A DNA stretch of 5,959 nucleotides, from positions 1 through 5,959 of the forward strand of contig SFEV01000093.1 in the NCBI GenBank assembly GCA_004557975.1, read 5' to 3'. The translations under genes and the position numbers were made by a program. A model generated the notes under the pieces. It did not search any database. It was not told the origin of the DNA and saw only the letters and a program-made list of their open reading frames with translations. The DNA comes from Lachnospiraceae bacterium. Lineage in GTDB: Bacteria > Bacillota > Clostridia > Lachnospirales > Lachnospiraceae. Shown here in pieces: positions 1 through 5,364 of the stretch. Numbering within the stretch: position 1 is the stretch's first letter; the number at the start of each line of letters is the position of its first letter.

Positions 1-1412
1 TTTTCCTTCAGAACAGCGGCCTCGTCCATAATTTCCTTGAGCTGGACTGTATAGCTGGATGGATTTTCTGCATGAGCGGCTTTTGCCACCAGAGCCCTTG
101 TCAGGTCATTCAGTTCATCCAGCCGACTCTCAATATCCGACAGGCTCATGCTCTCGCCTGGAATCGGTGCCAGCACCTGTTCCATAGCTCCGGTGATTTT
201 CCGGATGAGTGTGCTTTTCCGGCTCATTGCAGAGTTGATTGCTGCGAGAATCGACCGCTGAAGCTGATCTTCATCGACTGATGGCGAGTTGTGGCAATAT
301 TTTGTTCCATAGTCCAGTCGGCTGACGCAGCGCCATACAACCCGTTTTTTGCCCCGTTTGGACCATGTGCATCGGCGGTACAGTGTTCCACATTCTCCAC
401 ATACAAGCCGCTCTGAGAGCGCATATTTGCTGGCATAGGAGGTCATTCCCGTGGGAGCATTCTTTTTTGAAGGACTTTTTCCTGCGTTGCGCCTTGCCAT
501 TTCTGCCTGTACCGCATCGAATGTCTTTCGGTCTACGATTCCATCATGATGGTTTTCCACCAGGTACATTGGGAGCTGACCTGTATTGCGGATTACCTTT
601 CGGCTGATACAGTCACTGATGTAGGTCTTTTGGAGCAGGACATCACCGCAGTATTTTTCATTGGTCAGGATGCTGCGGATCGATGATATGGTCCACTCTG
701 CACCTCCTGCCACATTGGGGATCTGCTCCGATTCCAGCCAGTCTTTGAGCATCCGCAGACTGGCGCCAGTCAGGTACCGGTCATAAATCGACCGGACGAC
801 ATCTGCCTGTTCCGGAATGATCTGGGGCATACCATCCTCGCCCTTCTCGTATGCATACAGGCGTTTGTACTGTATGATGGCTTTACCTTCCCGCATGGCC
901 TGCCGCTTGCCCCAGCGGACATTGGCGCTGATGCTCTCACTTTCCGCCTGGGCGAAGGCGCCCAGCATGGTGATGAGGATCTCGCTGTCCGACTCCATGG
1001 TGTTGATGTTTTCTTTTTCGAAGATGACTGCGATACCCAATTCCCGGAGAGCCCGGATATAGTTCAGGCAGTCTACCGTATTTCTGGCAAAGCGGGAGAT
1101 GGACTTGGTCAGGATGATATCGATTTTCTTACGCTTGCACTGGCGGATCATCTTCAGAAATTCAGGGCGCTTTCGGGCAGAAGTTCCTGTGATGCCCTCA
1201 TCGGCAAAAATGCCTGCCATCGTCCAGTCCTTATTGCCCATGATTTTGTCGGTATAGTAGGTCTGCTGGGCTTCGTAGCTGGTGAGCTGTTCCTCGTCAT
1301 CTGTAGATACCCGGCAGTAAGCGGCGACTCGCAGCTGCCGCTGGACAGCCTGCTGTGCTGTGCTCTCCACTTTCGCAGGGATCGTAATGACTCTGGGTGG
1401 ATTGTCTCTCAT
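1..1412 (-). CDS. Large serine recombinase, third of the triplet (C-terminus beyond left edge)
   Basis: This is a site-specific DNA recombinase of the large serine integrase family, expected to cut and rejoin element ends through a 5'-phosphoserine intermediate. The frame is open for 470 codons with no stop before the left edge, so the C-terminus is missing. An N-terminal resolvase domain (about residues 27-170) has the AAYCRVST motif with predicted nucleophile Ser36, the SISRFARN motif (Arg107, Arg110) and an AQAESESIS helix. A recombinase domain (about 185-300) includes LTNEKYCGDVLLQK. A zinc ribbon follows with Cys338, Cys341, Cys362 and Cys373, then the start of a helical segment. The usual PFGY motif of the recombinase domain is altered to QYKRLYAY. 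The start ATG has AGGAG at 1422-1426, nine bases upstream. Its first 116 bases overlap the previous gene in another frame. The sister enzyme is 533 residues, so roughly 60-90 residues are probably missing here. Confidence 0.95.
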   Translation of the reverse strand, partial: MRDNPPRVITIPAKVESTAQQAVQRQLRVAAYCRVSTDDEEQLTSYEAQQTYYTDKIMGNKDWTMAGIFADEGITGTSARKRPEFLKMIRQCKRKKIDIILTKSISRFARNTVDCLNYIRALRELGIAVIFEKENINTMESDSEILITMLGAFAQAESESISANVRWGKRQAMREGKAIIQYKRLYAYEKGEDGMPQIIPEQADVVRSIYDRYLTGASLRMLKDWLESEQIPNVAGGAEWTISSIRSILTNEKYCGDVLLQKTYISDCISRKVIRNTGQLPMYLVENHHDGIVDRKTFDAVQAEMARRNAGKSPSKKNAPTGMTSYASKYALSERLVCGECGTLYRRCTWSKRGKKRVVWRCVSRLDYGTKYCHNSPSVDEDQLQRSILAAINSAMSRKSTLIRKITGAMEQVLAPIPGESMSLSDIESRLDELNDLTRALVAKAAHAENPSSYTVQLKEIMDEAAVLKE

Positions 1413-2151
1413 TGTGGTTCACTCCTATGATTTGATTATTTTTCAGTCGTATGGCTATGGATTTATCACTGTATACACGGATTGCGGATACCGTGGTTTT
1501 CAGCAGTTTTGCGTCCAATTCACGCATGACCGGATGCTGGGCAAATATTCGCCGGAGCCGGATACTCTCATATTCATCTGCATCGATAGCACTATATTGT
1601 ACAGAGGCAATGGAGCGGATAAGCTCTTGAGCTGCATCTTCGTCGATTGGCTGGCAGGATAGCACTGCATCCAATTGCCTTTGCAGTTCCACATTCTCGC
1701 TTTTAGGATGGGGCGACACCACTTGAATCCGTTCCGGATTGTTGAGCAGCATGTTGAGCAGACCTAACACCTGCTGTTCTATCTGCTTCGTTTCTGTCCA
1801 CCCACTGAGACGGCGAAGGATCTTCTGTGCCTCTGTAATATGGGTGGTCACTTGCTTGGCGCTGCGTTTTTTTATCGCACTTGTCATAGTTTCTTCCTGC
1901 AGGATAGCAGGATAGCCCTTGTCACCGATATAACGGCGATTCTCCAGAATCCGTGCTACCATATTTTTGTTCCAGACCCTTCCAACATCGTATGGAATCT
2001 TCTGCTCCCGAAGCCACTCAACCAGGCTGTTGTAGGATTCTCCGGCGATATACGCCTGGAAGACATGCTTTACCAGCACTGCCTCCGGTGGATGAAGTAC
2101 GATTTTACCCAGTTCCATGTGATAGCCGAAGGGCAGTTTCCGATTTCCCAT
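1297..2151 (-). CDS. Recombinase-domain protein lacking the catalytic resolvase domain (middle gene of triplet)
   Basis: This 284-residue protein begins exactly where the DNA-binding recombinase domain of its neighbours would begin: the PFGY motif is at residues 7-10, and NKNMVARILENRRYIGD at 61-76. No resolvase domain, catalytic serine or zinc-ribbon cysteine cluster is present. A helical region (about 95-215) leads to a C-terminal strand pair (RVYSDKSIAIRLKN, 225-238) that resembles the end of the 533-residue recombinase (DSKEQLRFRLKN). It should bind att DNA or partner recombinases but cannot cut DNA itself; this role is inferred. Its ATG shares one base with the stop of the upstream gene (TGATG), suggesting coupled translation, and AAAGGA lies about 11 bases before it. 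The last 38 residues (247-284) overlap the start of the next recombinase in a different frame and read like out-of-frame sequence, so the original stop may have been lost. Confidence 0.9.
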   Translation of the reverse strand: MGNRKLPFGYHMELGKIVLHPPEAVLVKHVFQAYIAGESYNSLVEWLREQKIPYDVGRVWNKNMVARILENRRYIGDKGYPAILQEETMTSAIKKRSAKQVTTHITEAQKILRRLSGWTETKQIEQQVLGLLNMLLNNPERIQVVSPHPKSENVELQRQLDAVLSCQPIDEDAAQELIRSIASVQYSAIDADEYESIRLRRIFAQHPVMRELDAKLLKTTVSAIRVYSDKSIAIRLKNNQIIGVNHNERQSTQSHYDPCESGEHSTAGCPAAAASRRLLPGIYR

Positions 2152-3752
2152 CAGCGCACCGTCCTTTCAATGGTTTCTGTAAGCTCCAATCCGTTTTTCA
2201 GGCGGAATCGAAGCTGCTCTTTACTGTCCACAATAATCTTGTCAATCAGTTCACCGAACAGCTCTGCATCGAAGGCATCAAGGAAATCCGGCCCTGCTTC
2301 TAAGATATCCATCAGCTCCTGCGTTTGAGCGATGGTGTTGTCGCCATCGGAGGCTAACAGGCGTTCCTTTTTCAGCTTTGCAGTGCGGAGCTGTTCGGTC
2401 AGCTCATTGCTCTGGGATATAAAAATGTCAGGATCAATGAGGCCCTGCTGTTTCAGCGTGGTCAACATTTGATTCTGACTGGAAAGTTCAGATATTTGCT
2501 TGTTCAGCTCAATGACATCCAGACTCCAGAGCATTCTGCGGTTGCGGATCGTCAGGAGACTGGTGATCATCTGGGAGAGGATCGGCTCTCCATGGTGCTT
2601 GAGGTTATAGTACAGACGCAGGACGGCTTCCTCGATTTGGGACTCTGGTATCTGTTCCATGACACAGGCATCTTTTTGTCTGTCGTGTTTGCGGCACACC
2701 CAGTATGTTATGTCCTTTGACATTTTCCTTTTGAAGTATGTCCCACAGTTTCCGCACAGGATCGTCATGGTGAAGGGATATTGCTCCCGAGGTGAATGGG
2801 TAATTTTAGAGCTTTTCGCCTGATACAGCGCCTGCGCCCTTTCAAATATGAGCCTGTCCACAATAGGTGGGTGACTGTCTGCAATGTAGTACTGATCCTT
2901 ATTTCCATGGTTTATCTTCTTTTTGACCGGAAGGGTATCAGTCGAATATCGTTTCTGCAGCAGGGAGTCACCGACATATTTTTCGTTTTGCAAGACATAG
3001 CAGACCGTTGTGTGCTGCCAGTATGGGATTTTATCTCTTGTGGGAATTCCTAAGCTTGTGATTTCCGATGCGATTTCTGTGGTGCTGTACCCAGCCAGGA
3101 ACCTGTCGAAGATCAACCGCACGATTTGTGCTTCGGATTCTACAATTTCAAGCCTCCCATCGCACAACCGGTATCCAAACGGCGCCTTACAGGTAATGAA
3201 CTTACCGCTTTGCATTCGTTTCTGATAGCTCCACTGCATATTACCTGAGATTGATTCGCTCTCAGCCTGAGCGAAGGCAGCGAATATGGCCGTCATCATC
3301 TCACCGGACATGGTGGATGTGTCGATATTTTCTTTTTCGAAGTAGATGCTGATTCCCAGCGCTTTCAGTTCTCGGATCGTCTCCAGACATTCTGTGGTGT
3401 TTCGGGCAAATCGGGAGATGGATTTCACCAATATCCGGTCAATCAGCCCTCTGTGGCAATCTGCCAGAAGTCGTTGGAAGTCCTCCCGCTTTTCAGCAGA
3501 AGTGCCTGTGATACCCTCATCTGCATAAATGTCCACCATGCTCCAGTTTTCTTTTCCGGAGATCAGGTCTGCGTAGTACCGATTCTGAGCGGCGAAGGAG
3601 TTGAGCTGGTCATCGGAAGCAGAGCTGACACGGGCGTAAGCAGCTACCCGCAGCTTGATGTCCTGCTGCTTTTCAGTAGCCTCTATCGTAATAACTCTGC
3701 ACTGCTTTTCCTGCAGGGCCATACTTCCATCGGTCAGCTGCTTTTTCTCCAT
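2151..3752 (-). CDS. Large serine recombinase, first of the triplet
   Basis: This is a complete 533-residue large serine recombinase, a normal length for the family. The resolvase domain (about 34-175) contains AAYARVSS with predicted nucleophile Ser43, KSISRFARN with Arg114 and Arg117, and AQAESESIS ending at 169. The recombinase domain (about 188-300) carries APFGYR (190-195) and VLQNEKYVGDSLLQK (from 253). A zinc ribbon has Cys333, Cys336, Cys353 and Cys363. A coiled-coil segment (about 405-475) follows and the protein closes with a short strand motif. The start is well supported: TAAGGAGGT (3761-3769) lies eight bases upstream of the ATG. It is the first recombinase gene of the run, 74 bases after the small gene at 3827-3979, and its stop overlaps the next start by one base. 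All motifs expected for catalysis are present. The attachment site it uses cannot be seen in the window. Confidence 0.97.
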   Translation of the reverse strand: MEKKQLTDGSMALQEKQCRVITIEATEKQQDIKLRVAAYARVSSASDDQLNSFAAQNRYYADLISGKENWSMVDIYADEGITGTSAEKREDFQRLLADCHRGLIDRILVKSISRFARNTTECLETIRELKALGISIYFEKENIDTSTMSGEMMTAIFAAFAQAESESISGNMQWSYQKRMQSGKFITCKAPFGYRLCDGRLEIVESEAQIVRLIFDRFLAGYSTTEIASEITSLGIPTRDKIPYWQHTTVCYVLQNEKYVGDSLLQKRYSTDTLPVKKKINHGNKDQYYIADSHPPIVDRLIFERAQALYQAKSSKITHSPREQYPFTMTILCGNCGTYFKRKMSKDITYWVCRKHDRQKDACVMEQIPESQIEEAVLRLYYNLKHHGEPILSQMITSLLTIRNRRMLWSLDVIELNKQISELSSQNQMLTTLKQQGLIDPDIFISQSNELTEQLRTAKLKKERLLASDGDNTIAQTQELMDILEAGPDFLDAFDAELFGELIDKIIVDSKEQLRFRLKNGLELTETIERTVR

Positions 3753-3826
3753 GTCAGTTCACCTCCTTACAGCAACAAACACTACCACACTTTTGCCCCA
3801 ATAGCTATCACCAAATGCAACGAAAA

Positions 3827-3979
3827 TCAGGGAAACAGAATGATCTCCACACCATCCTGCACAGAGAGGTAGCTTGCAATTTTTTGAGCCTCTTTTTCGG
3901 TGCATTTCCCAATCTGGACAAGGTTTTTAAGCAGCGTGATAATGCCACAGTAATCGATGTTTACATTCTGTACTGTCAT
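3827..3979 (-). CDS. Small protein of unknown function upstream of the recombinase triplet
   Basis: This 50-residue protein begins MTVQNVNIDYCGIITLL. The chosen ATG has a strong GGGAGG site (3986-3991) six bases upstream. An in-frame GTG at 4024 would add 15 residues but has no obvious ribosome binding site. The centre reads as two amphipathic helices around a turn: LLKNLVQIG, then TEKEAQKIASYL. This loosely recalls SHOCT-like or small winged-helix proteins, but I do not recognise the family. It has no signal peptide or membrane segment. It precedes the 533-residue recombinase by 74 bases with no evident terminator between, so co-transcription is likely. Small proteins in this position are candidates for accessory or recombination directionality factors; that is inferred from position only. 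Confidence 0.6.
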   Translation of the reverse strand: MTVQNVNIDYCGIITLLKNLVQIGKCTEKEAQKIASYLSVQDGVEIILFP

Positions 3980-4000
3980 AGTAATCCTCCCTTCATTTAC

Positions 4001-4014
4001 GGTTTTACTAAACC
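4001..4014. repeat. Short inverted repeat just upstream of the 50-codon gene
   Basis: GGTTT and AAACC (4001-4005 and 4010-4014) are separated by four bases. The repeat lies about ten bases upstream of the ribosome binding site for the gene at 3827-3979, where an operator or translational control hairpin could act. At five base pairs per arm it may be chance. Confidence 0.3.
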
Positions 4015-4094
4015 TTGATACCACAAAAATAGAGGCCGCCCAATTTGGTTGGGGAAGCCTTGGCTTGCTCTACTACATTGCAGGCGACCTCCAT
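4008..4094 (-). other. Short protein-like open frame, possible gene remnant
   Basis: A minus-strand frame from ATG at 4094 to TAG at 4008 encodes 28 residues beginning MEVACNVVEQAKASPTKLGG and ending in YFCGIKV. The same frame stays open upstream to a TGA near 4190, giving about 59 codons in total, including SSVEYRQKFLILEA just before the ATG. The composition looks protein-like, but there is no clear ribosome binding site. The 3' part coincides with a terminator-like hairpin (4025-4060), which argues against a working gene. It could be the tail of a decayed gene. No family is recognised. Confidence 0.2.
4025..4060 (-). terminator. Terminator-like hairpin with T-tract, minus strand
   Basis: On the minus strand, AGGC (4060-4057) and CCCAA (4053-4049) pair with TTGGG (4043-4039) and GCCT (4036-4033), across a small internal loop and a five-base apical loop. 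TATTTTTG follows (T-tract opposite 4025-4029). This fits a Rho-independent terminator ending transcripts that arrive from the XRE gene at 4531-4818, or from any minus-strand RNA in the gap, before the recombinase operon begins. The internal loop and the short open frame overlapping it lower confidence. Confidence 0.45.
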
Positions 4095-4106
4095 TGCTTC
4101 TAATAT
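4078..4106 (+). promoter_or_regulatory. Possible sigma-70-type promoter for the structured intergenic region
   Basis: TTGCAG (4078-4083) and TAATAT (4101-4106) are separated by exactly 17 bases. Each matches the consensus only partly (three and four of six). If active, it would start an RNA near 4113 that runs through the stem-loop cluster to the terminator-like hairpin at 4409-4429. Confidence 0.25.
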
Positions 4107-4249
4107 CAAGAATTTTTGCCTGTATTCGACACTACTTCCCCAGGCAGGGCGGCAACATAAACTGTGCTGGCGCACATCACGGGAATCTCACCCCCTCCGG
4201 GGAACGCCCGAAGCTGCGTACAGGAGTACCATTGTGGGCTGACGGGATC

Positions 4250-4276
4250 TTGGCGAAGCAGGGTGCCAATCCTGCT
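4250..4276 (+). other. H-type pseudoknot
   Basis: Stem 1 pairs TTGGC (4250-4254) with GCCAA (4265-4269). Stem 2 pairs AGCAGG (4257-4262) with CCTGCT (4271-4276). The order is that of a classic H-type pseudoknot with short loops of 2, 2 and 1 bases. All eleven pairs are Watson-Crick. The loops are tight, so both stems might not form fully at once. Confidence 0.4.
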
Positions 4277-4408
4277 CTGGCCTGAGTGGGTATCGCTCTG
4301 CACCTTAATTGGCCGTCCTTAGATGCGGAAATGATCCGCACAGGTGGTCTTCGCGCACTCGGCCTGACGCTGGCTCCGTCAGCTGATGTATCTATGCTAC
4401 CGGATATG

Positions 4409-4429
4409 ACTGCCTGGAGCAGTATTTTT
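4409..4429 (+). terminator. Weak terminator-like hairpin, plus strand
   Basis: ACTGC (4409-4413) and GCAGT (4419-4423) form a five-base-pair stem with a CTGGA loop, followed by ATTTTT (4424-4429). It could end a plus-strand RNA from the structured region. The stem is short for a strong terminator. Confidence 0.35.
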
Positions 4430-4438
4430 CAAGGTACT

Positions 4439-4458
4439 GTGAGATTAACTGATCTCAC
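4439..4458. repeat. Perfect 7-bp inverted repeat (GTGAGAT/ATCTCAC)
   Basis: GTGAGAT (4439-4445) and ATCTCAC (4452-4458) are separated by six bases. The 20-bp dyad is the size of an XRE-family operator or a recombinase half-site pair. It lies downstream of the XRE gene's stop rather than at its promoter. Confidence 0.5.
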
Positions 4459-4498
4459 TAAGATTGTAACTCTGTGTGTTTCAGAATTACATAAACAG

Positions 4499-4530
4499 AA
4501 TGGAAGGTTACCTACCCAAAATGGAAGGTT
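4499..4530. repeat. Two direct copies of AATGGAAGGTT, 21 bp apart
   Basis: AATGGAAGGTT occurs at 4499-4509 and again at 4520-4530. The start-to-start spacing of 21 bp equals two helical turns, which places both copies on the same DNA face. The second copy abuts the XRE stop codon. This is a candidate protein-binding or attachment-related iteron. Confidence 0.6.
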
Positions 4531-4818
4531 TTAGAGTTTTGCCTCCAATTCAGACAAAAATGCAATGGTCATTCGCAGGTTCTGCTTCTGATCCATAGCT
4601 TTAAATTCTCTCCCCGACAAAAGATAATCCAGGGAGACATCGAAGAATGCTGCAAGCTCCACAGCCAGTTCAACTGAGCCGGTCTGCTTTCCGTTTTCAA
4701 TTTTCAGGATGTATGTACTGGTGATGTTCATTTTCTCTGCCAGCTGCTCCTGCGTAAGTCCTCGGCTTTTCCGTAAATTCTTGATTCGAGCGGCATAGCT
4801 ATCTCTGTTGAAGCCCAT
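4531..4818 (-). CDS. XRE-family helix-turn-helix transcriptional regulator
   Basis: This 95-residue protein is built almost entirely of one Cro/C1-type HTH domain (about residues 11-67). Helix 2 starts at LTQEQLAEKM (21-30), the recognition helix region is around ITSTYILKIENGK (32-44), and VSLDYLLSG (61-69) closes the domain. A short helical tail (72-95) may aid dimerisation. It should bind an operator as a dimer and repress, probably as a regulator of the mobile element. The start ATG has GGAGG eight bases upstream, within ACGGAGGAAAGTGTT. It follows the small gene at 4861-5139 by 42 bases on the same strand, so the two may form an operon. There is no sign of a peptidase or sensor domain. 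The target operator is not determined; candidates are the palindromes at 5267-5303 and the dyad at 4439-4458. Confidence 0.95.
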   Translation of the reverse strand: MGFNRDSYAARIKNLRKSRGLTQEQLAEKMNITSTYILKIENGKQTGSVELAVELAAFFDVSLDYLLSGREFKAMDQKQNLRMTIAFLSELEAKL

Positions 4819-4860
4819 AACACTTTCCTCCGTTTTCTGAAATTTGGATGAGACCGAATT

Positions 4861-5139
4861 TCAGTTCGGAGGATCACGGCACCCAACAGAAAGATTATCA
4901 TTAAATAATAAATTGCCGATCCCGTGCAAAAATGGAGAATCGGCAACCTGTGCTTGATCTGCATTAAGAAGTCCAGGGCGGGATACAGGGGCAGCAGGCG
5001 GAGGTTTTTCTTTCTTTCTCATATGCCCAGCTTGCGTACCCCGTTTTTTTCTTGACAGTCTTCCTCGTGCTGTCCTGAAAGCAGTGTGACTCGGCTTAAC
5101 CAGATGGAACAACTTAATGCGGCAGCTGTTATCTGCCAT
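4861..5139 (-). CDS. Small basic protein, unrecognised (possibly frameshifted)
   Basis: This 92-residue open frame starts MADNSCRIKLFHLV at an ATG with AAGGAG (5149-5154) nine bases upstream. A GTG at 5160 could extend it but lacks a ribosome binding site. The first half is strongly basic (for example RGRLSRKKRG) and runs into a proline-rich stretch (KPPPAAPVSRPG); the end, after LLNADQAQ, looks less protein-like. In the +1 frame of the same DNA, from about 5005 to 4728, there is a hydrophobic segment (SAIYYLMIIFLLGAVIL) that resembles a membrane helix. The natural product may therefore be a basic protein joined to a membrane anchor, now split by a frameshift. The gene lies 42 bases upstream of an XRE regulator on the same strand. 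I do not recognise the family. Confidence 0.45.
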   Translation of the reverse strand: MADNSCRIKLFHLVKPSHTAFRTARGRLSRKKRGTQAGHMRKKEKPPPAAPVSRPGLLNADQAQVADSPFLHGIGNLLFNDNLSVGCRDPPN

Positions 5140-5214
5140 GTTGCATTTCTCCTTGTCCACTTACGCGGCCGGCACACAGACAGCCAGCATCACCCCCTTA
5201 AAATTTTTGTTCTT

Positions 5215-5237
5215 CGGCAAATGCGACTGTCTTGCCG
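5215..5237. repeat. 6-bp inverted repeat in the divergent spacer
   Basis: CGGCAA (5215-5220) and TTGCCG (5232-5237) are separated by 11 bases, in the leader region of the gene at 4861-5139. It could form a leader hairpin or an operator. It is modest in length and may be chance. Confidence 0.3.
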
Positions 5238-5266
5238 ATAATGTAATTCAGTTTTATGTATCTCAG

Positions 5267-5303
5267 GCTTGTTGGTTCGTGCATCGCGATACATCTAACA
5301 AGC
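5267..5303. promoter_or_regulatory. Nested palindromes in the spacer between divergent genes, candidate operator
   Basis: Outer arms GCTTGTT (5267-5273) and AACAAGC (5297-5303) match perfectly. Between them lies the near-perfect 14-bp palindrome TGCATCGCGATACA (5280-5293), with a perfect ATCGCGAT core. A third arm, ATACATCT (5289-5296), is an inverted copy of AGATGTAT (5330-5337) inside the predicted promoter of the plus-strand XRE gene. Such clustered dyads between a divergent gene pair fit an operator bound by one or both XRE proteins; binding is inferred. Confidence 0.5.
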
Positions 5304-5316
5304 GAATTGTGTCGCA

Positions 5317-5345
5317 TTCACCCGCAAAAAGATGTATTGTAGAAT
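5317..5345 (+). promoter_or_regulatory. Sigma-70-type promoter for the plus-strand XRE gene
   Basis: TTCACC (5317-5322) and TAGAAT (5340-5345) are separated by exactly 17 bases and match the consensus at four and five of six positions. A start near 5352 would leave a leader of about 13 bases that only just includes the GAGGTG ribosome binding site (5352-5357). An inverted-repeat arm (5330-5337) lies in the spacer, so a bound repressor would block polymerase. Confidence 0.5.
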
Positions 5346-5364
5346 ATCTTTGAGGTGAACTGCG

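Larger units (their letters stand above)
4113..4429 (+). ncRNA. Highly structured intergenic stretch, candidate non-coding RNA or decayed IS end
   Basis: No convincing gene lies in 3980-4530. Within 4113-4429 there is an unusual run of complementary segments. GGGCG/CGCCC (4147-4151 with 4205-4209) would enclose hairpins at 4163-4176 and 4192-4202. A GTAC/GTAC hairpin is at 4218-4229. TTGGC/GCCAA (4250-4254 with 4265-4269) interlocks with AGCAGG/CCTGCT (4257-4262 with 4271-4276) as an H-type pseudoknot. Further hairpins are at 4324-4340, 4364-4382 and 4409-4423, the last followed by a T-tract. The strand is assigned only from the possible promoter and this terminator-like end. The style recalls the omega-RNA end of IS200/IS605 tnpB elements, but no TnpB protein can be read next to it, so this could be an eroded IS end or an unrelated RNA. 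Confidence 0.3.

Noticed and set aside
1360..3872. Several plus-strand open frames across the recombinase genes
   Set aside because: They lie opposite strongly conserved recombinase motifs and have no ribosome binding sites or domain features; they are antisense shadows.
4045..4285. Two overlapping plus-strand frames that might be a TnpB C-terminus
   Set aside because: Phrases such as SNIKN loosely recall the end of TnpB proteins, but no zinc-ribbon CxxC or catalytic motifs precede them. Kept only as an alternative reading of the structured region.
4140..4300. Possible SRP RNA, tmRNA, RNase P RNA or group II intron domain
   Set aside because: None of their hallmark sequences is visible: no SRP GGAAG loop context, no tRNA-like end, no RNase P core, no intron domain V.
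4286..4534. Plus-strand 82-codon open frame in the structured gap
   Set aside because: It has no ribosome binding site near its ATG, its reading includes the two direct repeats, and it shares its bases with several hairpins. Nothing in the translation looks like a known domain.
4728..4964. The membrane-helix frame as an independent gene
   Set aside because: Its ATG has only a weak GGA upstream and it would overlap the well-supported XRE gene by 91 bases, so it is treated as part of a possible frameshift rather than a separate gene.
5160..5210. Nine-codon leader peptide on the minus strand after an AAGGGGGTG motif
   Set aside because: The spacing from the purine run to the ATG is too short for a normal ribosome binding site, and there is no attenuator structure tied to it.
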